NCBI GenBank assembly: GCA_015688915.1
Contig: JAATGX010000182.1
Location: 1-7,413, forward strand
Direction of reading: 5' to 3'
DNA length: 7,413 nt
Source of the DNA: Desulfuromonadales bacterium
GTDB lineage: Bacteria; Desulfobacterota; Desulfuromonadia; Geobacterales; Pseudopelobacteraceae
Shown: positions 1 through 5,649 of the stretch, piece by piece
Position numbering within the stretch: position 1 is the first letter of the stretch
Layout of the letters: the number at the start of each line of letters is the position of its first letter
Translations under genes and position numbers: made by a program
Notes under the pieces: generated by a model
Told to the model about the DNA's origin: nothing
The model's input: only the letters and a program-made list of their open reading frames with translations
The model's database searches: none

Positions 1-370
1 CGGGCGAGACCGTGCCGAAGCTCGCCTCGCCGACCCCGACCGTGGCCCGGGCGGCCAGCAGGGTCCGGTAGCCGGCGGCAAAACCGGACAGGGCCGTGGC
101 CAGACTCCAGATAACCAGGCCTCCGGAGGCGAGCCGGGTTCGGCTCCAGCGGTCGCCGAGCCAGCCGAAGAGCGGGGCGAAGAGCAGGTAGCTGAGCATG
201 AAGGCGCTCCCGAGAAACCCCAGCGCCGTATCCGTGAGACGCAGATCGATCTTGATCAGGGGAAATACCGCGAAGAGCACCTGGCGGTCGATGTAGTTGA
301 GCAGGTTCACCGCCAGAAGAAGCCCCAGGGCGTAGCGGCGGTATATGAGTGAGATAGGCCCGGCGGTCAT
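1..370 (-). CDS. Spinster-like MFS transporter, N-terminal part (cut by window edge)
   Basis: The first 123 codons of an inner-membrane major facilitator superfamily transporter; the rest lies before base 1. Residues 12-40 form a first membrane helix with an N-Y-I-D-R-Q motif (25-30), as in Spinster-type and related MFS proteins. A second helix (about 49-69) leads into the loop motif G-W-L-G-D-R-W-S-R (69-77), the classic MFS motif A. A third helix covers about 82-105. The segment A-R-A-T-V-G-V-G-E-A-S-F-G-T (107-120) matches the fourth-helix signature common in Spinster homologues. The ATG at 370-368 is chosen because a purine-rich AAGGGGG (386-380) lies 9 bases upstream. The substrate cannot be told from this fragment; Spinster relatives move lipids, sugars or organic anions. 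It follows the acyl ligase/acyltransferase gene on the same strand after 124 bases, so co-transcription, perhaps with a lipid-related role, is possible but only inferred. Confidence 0.86.
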   Translation of the reverse strand, partial: MTAGPISLIYRRYALGLLLAVNLLNYIDRQVLFAVFPLIKIDLRLTDTALGFLGSAFMLSYLLFAPLFGWLGDRWSRTRLASGGLVIWSLATALSGFAAGYRTLLAARATVGVGEASFGTVSP

Positions 371-384
371 GCGGTGTATCCCCC

Positions 385-486
385 TTATGAAGGTTGAAGG
401 ATGAAGGTTGAATTATGAAAGTTTAAAATCATTAGCCTGGTGTGTTTAGAGGTTAGCCTTCATCCTTCATAATTCATCCCTCATAA
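385..486. repeat. Facing blocks of degenerate heptanucleotide repeats
   Basis: The gap between the fusion gene and the transporter contains two blocks of 7-base units. On the plus strand six units run head to tail from 385 to 426, variants of TTATGAA, GGTTGAA and GGATGAA. On the minus strand the block 486-452 has five units of the same family (TTATGAG, GGATGAA, TTATGAA, GGATGAA, then a decayed GGCTAAC). The blocks point toward each other. GAAGGATGAAGG at 396-407 is perfectly complementary to 457-468, giving a 12-base stem that extends with G-U pairs to about 395-411/453-469. Heptanucleotide tandem repeats (STRR type) are known best from cyanobacteria. Here the block also supplies the first two bases (AA) of the transporter's Shine-Dalgarno sequence. 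The hairpin has no T-run after it, so it is not a typical terminator. Confidence 0.75.
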
Positions 487-494
487 TTTTCCGC

Positions 495-2969
495 TCAAAG
501 CCCTTCCACGGCCCGGCGCGCCGTTTCCACGATCTCCGCCGGCTCCTCAGAGCGAAACCGCAACGGTTCTCCGAATGTTACCGTCACCTTTCCCGGTTTC
601 GGAAAACTCGCCCCATGGGGAAGGACCTGGTAGGTCCCGCTGATTTTTATCGGCACGACCGGAATCCCCAACTCCTTCACCATGATGCCCAGCCCCAATT
701 GGAAGGGGTGCATCCTGCCGTCCCGGGAATGCCCCCCCTCGGGAAAGATCAGGATATTGACGCCGCTATCCACGAGCCGTCCCATGTAGGCGAGCGAACC
801 ACTGAACCCCTGTGACTGGGGCAGGGGAAAGAGGTTGAACAGCACGGTGGCGTACTCGTAGCTCAAACGCCTCCAAATTCGATCAAACCCATGGTACTCT
901 CCGAAGAAGAACTCCTCCCAGGCGGCGGTGGCGGTGCCCTGGCGGATCTTTGGCGGCAGTGCGAACATGACGGCCGGCTGGTCCAGGTAGCTCAGGTGGT
1001 TGGCCACGAAAAAGACCGGTCCGCCCAGGTTTTTCAGATGGTCACCACCCCGCACCTCGAGCGTGACGAAACTGCGGAACAATGGACCGTGGAACAGGGC
1101 GTCCACGGCCATCCGCACCCCCCTGAAGAAACGGGCATTGGTCCAGAACCGGAAGTGGTCGTGGTGGGTCGGTCTTTCCCGTTTCGCGATGATCCGGCGC
1201 AGGTCCGAAACCCTGCTCTGTGGACCGATCTGAGAGTCCTCGATATCCAGGCGGTATTCCTGTTCCAGGAAACTGACCAGTTCCAGACGGTCGATGGAGG
1301 TGAGGCCCAGGTCGGCCACCAGCAGGGATTCCTCGCGGATCTGCGCGGCAGCCGTGCCGGTCACCCTGGCCAGCAGGTTGAGCAGGCTGTCCCGGCTGAC
1401 GGCCGCATCGCCTTCCTTCGGCCCCTTTTCAATCTCCTCCCTGACCGCGAACTTTTTGATCTTGAGGGTCGTGGTTTTGGGGAATTCCGGTTCGTTCCAG
1501 ACGGTGTAGCCGGTAATCCGGTGCAGGCTGTCCAGCGTGGCGTTCGCCTGGGCGATGATCTCTTCCGGGGCCCGGCCGCTTCCGTCCGGGAGCAGCACGG
1601 CGTGCACCTCTTCCCCCCCTCCCCGTTCGACGCCGATGACGCACGACTCCTTCACCCCGGCGATCCTGTTCAGCACCGCCTCCAGTTCATCGGGGTAGAC
1701 ATTGACCCCCGAGCCGGTGACGATCAACTCCTTTTCCCGCCCCTTGATGACCAGCCAGCCGTCAGGGCCGATCTCACCCAGATCGCCGGTCCGGAACCAG
1801 CCGTCCGCGGTGAAGGCGTCGGCGCTGGCCCGCTCGTTCCCGTAGTAGCCGGAAAAGACGTTGTCTCCGCGTACCAGGACCTCCTTAGCCTCGATCTTCA
1901 CCTGAACCCCCGGCAGGGGCGGGCCGACCGAACCGGCCACCTGGCGCTCCATGGTGTTGACGCAGAGCACGGGCGAGGTTTCGGTGAGTCCATACCCTTC
2001 CAGAACCGTGAATCCCATGCCGCTCCAGAAGGTGAAGACCTCCGGGTCCAAGGGGGCGCCGCCTGAGACGAACAGGGTGAAGTTGCGGCCGAACGTGCCC
2101 TGTACCGGGAAAAAGAGTGCCTTGCGCAGGCCTTTCGGAAGCCGCGCCGCGAACCGCGTCAACCACCGGAACAAACCGGAAAGGTGCTTTTCGTCAACCT
2201 CCCGCTCGATGGTCGTTTTCAGCAGTTGCATGAGGCGGGGCACGGACATGATGACGTAGATGTCCTCCCCGCTCAAGGCTTCCATGATCGCGGATGGTTT
2301 GAGGGTGCGCAGGTAGACGATGGTTGCGCCATGGTAGAGCGGGGTGAAAAAGCCGCCCATCTGCTCGAACGTGTGGGACAGGGGGAGCAGGGAGAGGAAG
2401 GTGAACGCGGAGGTGATGATCGGCACCTGCCGGTTGATCTGGGTCAGGTTGGCCACCAGGTTTTTGTGGCTGAGGATGACCCCTTTCGGATTGCCGGTAG
2501 TGCCGGACGTATAGATGAGCTGGGCCGTATCTTCGGGTACGACGGAGGCAAGCTCTCCGATGGGCTGAATATCTTCGAGCAGGTACTGAAGGTCTTCCAG
2601 CAGCAGTGACCCGGCCATGGCCATCCGCTCGGGTTTGAAGCGGCTTTGCAGGACGACCTTGGCATCCGCGAGGCTGCGGATGGATTCCGCACGGGCGAGG
2701 TCCGACATGAAGTCCACCGGGACGGCGATTGCACCACGGATGATGATGCCCCACCAGGCTACTGCCCACCAGGAGGAGTTCGGTCCCCAGACCAGCACCC
2801 TGTCCCCCGGCGCCACGTTGTTGTGCGCCAGGAGGTTTGCCATCTTCAGGCCAAGGTCGTGGAACTCCCGGTAGGAAACCGCGAGCCGCCGCACTCCGGT
2901 GCGGTTCACAAAGGCGGTCTGATCGCCCAGCGCCTCGAAGGTTTTGAATAGGTCGATCAATGTCTGCAC
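495..2969 (-). CDS. Fusion of acyl-CoA/acyl-ACP ligase, acyl carrier protein and PlsC-type acyltransferase
   Basis: An 824-residue three-domain protein for fatty-acid activation and transfer to a lysolipid or glycerol phosphate. Residues 1-~515 are an AMP-forming ligase of the ANL superfamily: P-loop Y-T-S-G-T-T-G-N-P-K-G (153-163), E-G-Y-G-L-T-E-T (324-331), G-W-F-R-T-G-D-L-G (390-398), hinge K-G-R-E-K-E (409-414), and a likely catalytic Lys among 503-506. Residues ~525-595 look like an acyl carrier protein with the pantetheine-attachment motif D-L-G-L-T-S-I-D (553-560, Ser558). Residues ~635-824 are a PlsC-type acyltransferase with N-H-L-S-Y-L-D (657-663), F-P-E-G-G (742-746) and V-V-P-I-K-I-S-G (771-778). 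E. coli Aas has acyltransferase first, then ligase, and no carrier domain, so this order is different. The start is GTG (2969-2967), supported by GGGAG at 2979-2975, 5 bases upstream; the stop is TGA at 497-495. It probably acts at the inner membrane. The acyl acceptor is unknown. All key motifs look intact. Confidence 0.93.
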   Translation of the reverse strand: MQTLIDLFKTFEALGDQTAFVNRTGVRRLAVSYREFHDLGLKMANLLAHNNVAPGDRVLVWGPNSSWWAVAWWGIIIRGAIAVPVDFMSDLARAESIRSLADAKVVLQSRFKPERMAMAGSLLLEDLQYLLEDIQPIGELASVVPEDTAQLIYTSGTTGNPKGVILSHKNLVANLTQINRQVPIITSAFTFLSLLPLSHTFEQMGGFFTPLYHGATIVYLRTLKPSAIMEALSGEDIYVIMSVPRLMQLLKTTIEREVDEKHLSGLFRWLTRFAARLPKGLRKALFFPVQGTFGRNFTLFVSGGAPLDPEVFTFWSGMGFTVLEGYGLTETSPVLCVNTMERQVAGSVGPPLPGVQVKIEAKEVLVRGDNVFSGYYGNERASADAFTADGWFRTGDLGEIGPDGWLVIKGREKELIVTGSGVNVYPDELEAVLNRIAGVKESCVIGVERGGGEEVHAVLLPDGSGRAPEEIIAQANATLDSLHRITGYTVWNEPEFPKTTTLKIKKFAVREEIEKGPKEGDAAVSRDSLLNLLARVTGTAAAQIREESLLVADLGLTSIDRLELVSFLEQEYRLDIEDSQIGPQSRVSDLRRIIAKRERPTHHDHFRFWTNARFFRGVRMAVDALFHGPLFRSFVTLEVRGGDHLKNLGGPVFFVANHLSYLDQPAVMFALPPKIRQGTATAAWEEFFFGEYHGFDRIWRRLSYEYATVLFNLFPLPQSQGFSGSLAYMGRLVDSGVNILIFPEGGHSRDGRMHPFQLGLGIMVKELGIPVVPIKISGTYQVLPHGASFPKPGKVTVTFGEPLRFRSEEPAEIVETARRAVEGL

Positions 2970-2991
2970 GGATACTCCCGGTGGCGCTTTT

Positions 2992-3006
2992 CCTGGTTAT
3001 TCCAGG
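2992..3006. promoter_or_regulatory. Small palindrome upstream of the ligase-acyltransferase start
   Basis: CCTGG and CCAGG (2992-2996 and 3002-3006) form a perfect 5-base inverted repeat with a 5-base AT-rich spacer. It lies about 12 bases upstream of the Shine-Dalgarno of the fusion gene. The spacing resembles a dimeric regulator site, or it could be a short leader hairpin. No convincing -35/-10 pair was seen beside it, so the role is a guess. Confidence 0.25.
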
Positions 3007-3033
3007 TTGCAATCGAGGTGATGCATAAAAGCG

Positions 3034-3114
3034 ACCACCCCCGACCCCTCCTTATCAAGGAGGGGAGCTTATAATCCTAATCCCCCTCCTGTTTCAGGAG
3101 GGGCGAGGGGTGGT
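3034..3114. repeat. Compound GC-rich palindromic repeat (REP/BIME-like)
   Basis: An 81-base palindromic unit between the secreted-protein gene and the fusion gene. The outer arms ACCACCCC (3034-3041) and GGGGTGGT (3107-3114) pair. Inside sit two hairpins: CCCCTCCTT/AAGGAGGGG (3045-3053 with 3057-3065, loop ATC) and CCCCTCCT/AGGAGGGG (3083-3090 with 3096-3103, loop GTTTC). An AT-rich spacer separates them. The same 'ACCCC, GA, CCCCTCC-loop-GGAGGGG' design recurs at 5615-5649. That marks it as one of a dispersed family rather than a gene-specific structure. On the minus strand the outer stem is followed by CGC and four T residues, so some terminator activity for the 4029-3163 gene is conceivable but weak. 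The rest of this 193-base gap (2970-3162) holds nothing else recognisable. Confidence 0.75.
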
Positions 3115-3162
3115 AAGGTGTCAGCCTGAACGCACATCGATAGTGGAATTACCTACCTGGTG

Positions 3163-4029
3163 TTACCGTCCCCGCTCTCCGCCTCTCCCCTGCCCCTGTT
3201 CACGATTGGGCTCCGGCGCCGCCCCCCGTTCCCGGGGTCTTTGTTCCGGGCCGCTCATCCCCGGCGCCCGCTGCTCATGCTGTACGGCGCCCCCCTGGTG
3301 CGGCGGCTGCGCGGGCGGGGCTGCCGGACCGCTCTGCCGGGGCGCCGGACGCGGAACCTCCTGCGGCCGAGGGCCTTTCACCGGAGACGCCTCATTCCGT
3401 CCCCGCGCGGCGGGTGCGGGCGTTTTTTGTCCCGCCTGCTGCCCGAACTGCTGGCGGACTATCCTATCACGCGGCTGGTAATGGTACTGTTGGTCGCGCA
3501 GCGTACGCTGCTGCTCCGCCCGGGGATACCGGTCTCCGGAATACTGGCGCTGGTAGACCGGCAGGGGGGCGGGCGCCGGGGCGGAGCCGCGCTTCCAGTG
3601 GTTCCATCCGCTTCGCTGCTGCTCCCACTCGCGGCCCCAATGCTGACCCCAGCGGGGCGGCGCATTCGCCTGCCACCCGCGAAAATAGGAGGGGGGGTTG
3701 CGGTAGTAGCGTACGGGAATACGCAGGACGAACAACGGCACGACATTCGGGTTCACCATCCCCCAGGGGCCGTTGTACCAGGAGCTGGCGTACCAGTTGT
3801 CGTTTCGGTAGACCCAGTACATGCCGTCGTAAAAGAAATAGTTGGCATCCATCCGTGGAGCGTAGTAGACCGGGTAACCGGGCACCGGGACGAGTTCCGG
3901 GAACACCGGCAGGTTGATCCCGATGCTCACGTTGGGCAACCCGATCCCGATGCTCACCTGGGCCGGAGCGGAAGTCGCCAGGCAGACCAGCATCAACAAC
4001 ACCATCAGACCGTAAGGCATTTTCTTCAT
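3163..4029 (-). CDS. Secreted aromatic- and Pro/Gln/Arg-rich protein of unknown function
   Basis: A 288-residue exported protein. The start at 4029 is chosen over a longer frame (to 4128) because AAGGGAGG (4042-4035) lies 5 bases upstream and a clean Sec signal peptide follows: M-K-K, a hydrophobic stretch to residue 19, then S-A-P-A-Q with likely cleavage near 23-25. The mature protein opens with a duplicated V-S-I-G-I-x-L-P unit (25-32, 34-41). Next is an aromatic-rich part (about 55-145) with Y-F-F-Y-D-G-M-Y-W-V (64-73), S-S-W-Y-N-G-P-W (82-89), R-Y-Y-R-N-P-P (107-113) and repeated W-G-x-x-W. The tail from about 150 is low-complexity, rich in Pro, Gln, Arg, Gly and Ala, and strongly basic. 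Similar YDG/WYNGPW proteins are, as I recall, common uncharacterised envelope proteins of environmental Proteobacteria, but I recognise no named family or enzyme motif. A periplasmic or surface location is inferred. The stop is TAA at 3165-3163. Confidence 0.8.
   Translation of the reverse strand: MKKMPYGLMVLLMLVCLATSAPAQVSIGIGLPNVSIGINLPVFPELVPVPGYPVYYAPRMDANYFFYDGMYWVYRNDNWYASSWYNGPWGMVNPNVVPLFVLRIPVRYYRNPPSYFRGWQANAPPRWGQHWGREWEQQRSGWNHWKRGSAPAPAPLPVYQRQYSGDRYPRAEQQRTLRDQQYHYQPRDRIVRQQFGQQAGQKTPAPAARGRNEASPVKGPRPQEVPRPAPRQSGPAAPPAQPPHQGGAVQHEQRAPGMSGPEQRPRERGAAPEPNREQGQGRGGERGR
3916..3957. repeat. 27-base internal duplication in the secreted-protein gene
   Basis: The 15-base string GATCCCGATGCTCAC occurs at 3916-3930 and again at 3943-3957, exactly 27 bases apart. 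It encodes the paired V-S-I-G-I-x-L-P units (residues 25-32 and 34-41) just after the signal peptide. The in-frame 9-codon spacing indicates a small tandem duplication. Confidence 0.7.
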
Positions 4030-4070
4030 TTTTTCCTCCCTTGACGAAACATGGAGCTTGCTCAGTGAAC

Positions 4071-4076
4071 AGTATA
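4071..4076 (-). promoter_or_regulatory. Candidate -10 element for the secreted-protein gene
   Basis: On the minus strand TATACT (4076-4071) matches the sigma-70 -10 consensus at five of six bases. It sits 41 bases before the ATG at 4029, giving an expected transcript start near 4064 and a leader of about 35 bases that includes the Shine-Dalgarno. The -35 region 17 bases upstream is TTCTTT, a poor match that overlaps the T-run of the upstream terminator. Transcription may therefore need an activator. Confidence 0.4.
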
Positions 4077-4088
4077 GCTCGTTTCGGT

Positions 4089-4119
4089 AAAAAAAAGAAC
4101 CGGGCGGCGAACCGCCCGG
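4089..4119 (-). terminator. Intrinsic (Rho-independent) terminator on the minus strand
   Basis: On the minus strand a perfect 8-base stem, CCGGGCGG with CCGCCCGG (4119-4112 and 4107-4100), closes a TTCG loop. It is followed by TTC and eight T residues (4096-4089). This is a textbook intrinsic terminator. It stops transcripts arriving from the right, presumably the OmpA-like gene ending 286 bases earlier or an unseen transcript in the gap. It insulates the secreted-protein gene, whose candidate -10 lies just 13 bases further on. Confidence 0.85.
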
Positions 4120-4312
4120 CAATTGCATGAAGGAGGCACTTGGAAGTGGCTCGTACAGAAGCCGTTACAACTACCATGCCAAGGAATACCTGTAAATTCT
4201 GCTGTCATAACACGCTGATTGTGCAGGATAACGGTTGAGAGAACGCTGCATGGGGCGGAGAAGGCCGTCAAAGGCGGCCACCGTATGGGGCAAAGCCGTC
4301 ATATGTGGCGGA
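4120..4312. other. Unassigned gap between repeat element and terminator
   Basis: No credible gene was found here. Short frames exist, for example a 22-codon ATG frame on the plus strand at 4127-4195, but none has a ribosome-binding site or recognisable protein. The stretch has short motif echoes: CCGTCA at 4265, 4296 and 4327, and ATGGGGC/ATGTGGC near 4250-4310. Because it ends in a strong minus-strand terminator, it is either a long 3' untranslated region of the OmpA-like gene or could contain a small RNA. Confidence 0.4.
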
Positions 4313-4405
4313 GTAACTATTCAGCACCGTCATTGCCAGCGGCGAGAACAGACCCCCCTCCCTTGACGGGAGGGGATTGAGAGGTGCCGAATGCCGGATA
4401 GTTAC
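4313..4405. repeat. Miniature inverted-repeat element abutting the OmpA-like stop codon
   Basis: A 93-base element with imperfect terminal inverted repeats. The left arm GTAACTATTCAGCACC (4313-4328) pairs with the right arm GGTGCCGAAT (4383-4392) plus AGTTAC (4400-4405). There is one mismatch and a 7-base insertion, GCCGGAT, in the right arm. The centre carries a perfect hairpin, CCCCTCCC/GGGAGGGG (4355-4362 and 4368-4375, loop TTGAC), of the same family as the hairpins at 3045-3103 and 5545-5649. The right end touches the stop codon of the OmpA-like gene (4408-4406). The shape is that of a MITE or REP-type element with no coding capacity. The hairpin has no T-run on the minus strand, so it is not a standard terminator. 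Confidence 0.6.
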
Positions 4406-5500
4406 CTATTCCACGACTATTTCAAAGAGAACACGCATGTTCGCCTTTGCCGCGTCCGAGTAAATCTCTTTGGGCGCCGCTTCATGGACCGCCGGGCGTG
4501 TCTCGCCATAGCCGATTGTGGACAACCTGTCCCGCGTGATGACGCCTTCGCTGATGAGGTATTCCTCGACAGCCTTGGCCCTTCTTTCGCTCAACTTCTG
4601 ATTGTAGTCAGGAGTGCCGGAGGCAGAGGTGTACCCCGCAACACGGATCTTGGCGAGAGGGTTTTCTTTCAGATGCTTGATGTCCCTTTTCAGGATCGTC
4701 TTCGCTTCCGGGGTAAGGGTCGATTGATCGAAATCGAAATGTACGTCCTCGAACGCAAGGACAACGACCTCGGCCTTCTTCTCCGCCGCAACGGCAACGA
4801 CCTTCTCCTGGACCTTCGGCTCAGAGGCAAGGATGACTACTTTCTCGGGTGGTTTCGGCTCGGACCCAGGTTCCGTTTCATTCTTCGCAACCAGAGCCGC
4901 TGCCGGTTTTTCCTCCCCGCCGAACCTGAAGACCACTCCCACGGTTGCCTGAAGATTGTGGATCTTCTCGTCCCACACCATGTTGTCCCGGAGATCGAGT
5001 CTGAGCGCGATATTGTCCGCCACCCAGTATTTCGCGCCGACCCCGAAATCGACAATGGACATGTTCTTGTTATTGATCTGCGGGTCATAGTTGGCGGCGC
5101 CGTAGCCGGCAACCAGGAATGGATTGAAATCGCCCTCGGGCAGGAAGTGATAGAGGAGATCCAGGTGATACATGACAATATTCACGCTATCGGTGGGGCT
5201 TGTGAACTGTCCTTCCTCGCTGAACGTTTTGTTTTTGTTGTCAACATTGCTTTTGATGAATTCCCCGGTGGCTTCAACACCTAAATACCTGGTAAAGTTA
5301 TAGCCTAACCGTCCGCCGAATATCGGTCCGTTTTCCAGGTTCTGTCTCTTTTCAAAGACATTGTAACCCACGAACGGACTCAGTTCGACGCTTCCCGCCT
5401 TTATCTCCGCACGAGCGGTCAAGGGAAGGAGAAAAACAGCGACAAACAGCACCGGCACCATCTTTATCATGACAGGAATCCCTGAACATATCTTTCTCAT
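4406..5500 (-). CDS. OmpA-family outer membrane beta-barrel protein with altered peptidoglycan-binding site
   Basis: A 364-residue outer-membrane protein. ATG at 5500 is well supported: AAAGGAGG (5514-5507) lies 6 bases upstream. A signal peptide (1-31) ends in L-T-A-R-A before E-I-K-A-G. Residues 32-~195 look like an eight-stranded OmpA-type barrel, with alternating patterns such as V-E-L-S-P-F-V-G-Y-N, F-G-G-R-L-G-Y-N-F, F-L-V-A-G-Y-G-A and V-G-V-V-F-R-F. Residues ~196-245 are a Pro/Glu/Lys linker with repeated E-K-V-V. Residues ~250-364 are an OmpA C-terminal domain: V-H-F-D-F-D-Q-S-T-L (253-262), G-Y-T-S-A-S-G (289-295), L-S-E-R-R-A (303-308) and G-Y-G-E-T-R-P-A (330-337). Aligned without gaps to E. 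coli OmpA, Arg286 is kept (Arg307) but Asp271 becomes Ser292, which may weaken binding of meso-diaminopimelate. The likely role is tethering the outer membrane to the wall, or a small porin. It is flanked on both sides by palindromic repeats. The stop is TAG. Confidence 0.92.
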   Translation of the reverse strand: MRKICSGIPVMIKMVPVLFVAVFLLPLTARAEIKAGSVELSPFVGYNVFEKRQNLENGPIFGGRLGYNFTRYLGVEATGEFIKSNVDNKNKTFSEEGQFTSPTDSVNIVMYHLDLLYHFLPEGDFNPFLVAGYGAANYDPQINNKNMSIVDFGVGAKYWVADNIALRLDLRDNMVWDEKIHNLQATVGVVFRFGGEEKPAAALVAKNETEPGSEPKPPEKVVILASEPKVQEKVVAVAAEKKAEVVVLAFEDVHFDFDQSTLTPEAKTILKRDIKHLKENPLAKIRVAGYTSASGTPDYNQKLSERRAKAVEEYLISEGVITRDRLSTIGYGETRPAVHEAAPKEIYSDAAKANMRVLFEIVVE

Positions 5501-5506
5501 CTACTA

Positions 5507-5514
5507 CCTCCTTT
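5507..5514 (-). promoter_or_regulatory. Near-perfect Shine-Dalgarno of the OmpA-like gene
   Basis: AAAGGAGG on the minus strand, 6 bases before the ATG at 5500, fixes this start. It argues against the internal Met codons at residues 11 and 14. The strength fits an abundant outer-membrane protein. No clear promoter was found between it and the repeat at 5544-5649. Confidence 0.8.
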
Positions 5515-5543
5515 GATGGTCTCGCAAATCCTCGGCAAATAAT

Positions 5544-5649
5544 CCCCTCCCCCCGTGCGGGGGAGGGTGAGGGTGGGGGGGAAGTTGCCAACATTTCAGT
5601 CGGCTGCAGCTTCACCCACCCCCTGACCCCCTCCCGTCAAGGGAGGGGG
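5544..5649. repeat. Compound GC-rich palindromic repeat pair (REP/BIME-like)
   Basis: This fills most of the 218-base gap upstream of the OmpA-like gene. Two hairpins face each other: CCCTCCCCC/GGGGGAGGG (5545-5553 and 5559-5567, loop CGTGC) and CCCCCTCCC/GGGAGGGGG (5627-5635 and 5641-5649, loop GTCAA). Between them GGGTGGG (5571-5577) can pair with CCCACCC (5615-5621). Each hairpin therefore has an outer 'CCACCC-like' tail, one on each strand. This is the arrangement of a bacterial interspersed mosaic element made of two inverted REP units. The second unit's core, read on the minus strand, matches the hairpin at 4355-4375 including its TTGAC loop. Similar C-rich REP sequences are scattered in many proteobacterial genomes. 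The remaining bases (5650-5718) show no gene and no clear terminator for the upstream gene. Confidence 0.75.

Noticed and set aside
891..2066. Long plus-strand open frame opposite the ligase domain
   Set aside because: It lies wholly inside the well-supported minus-strand fusion gene, has no recognisable domain, and is expected from GC-rich codon bias on the other strand.
2194..3012. Alternative minus-strand frame overlapping the start of the fusion gene
   Set aside because: It is out of frame with the ligase motifs and its translation is Pro/Arg/Gly-rich without known features.
3160..4044. Plus-strand open frame opposite the secreted-protein gene
   Set aside because: The minus-strand gene has a strong ribosome-binding site and signal peptide. 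The plus frame has low-complexity composition mirroring the Pro/Arg-rich codons and no start signal.
4127..4195. 22-codon plus-strand frame beginning ATG AAG GAG
   Set aside because: No upstream Shine-Dalgarno; it starts just after a terminator hairpin of the opposite strand, so it is likely chance.
4062..4271. 69-codon minus-strand frame in the gap
   Set aside because: It has no ribosome-binding site, runs through the intrinsic terminator and shows no protein-like pattern.
4265..4332. CCGTCA repeated at an exact 31-base spacing (4265, 4296, 4327)
   Set aside because: Considered as a CRISPR-like or iteron array, but only six bases are shared, flanking bases do not align, and the third copy overlaps the inverted-repeat element. 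Probably coincidence.
4391..5284. Plus-strand open frame opposite the OmpA-like gene
   Set aside because: It is the antisense shadow of a clearly recognisable OmpA-family coding sequence, with no family features of its own.
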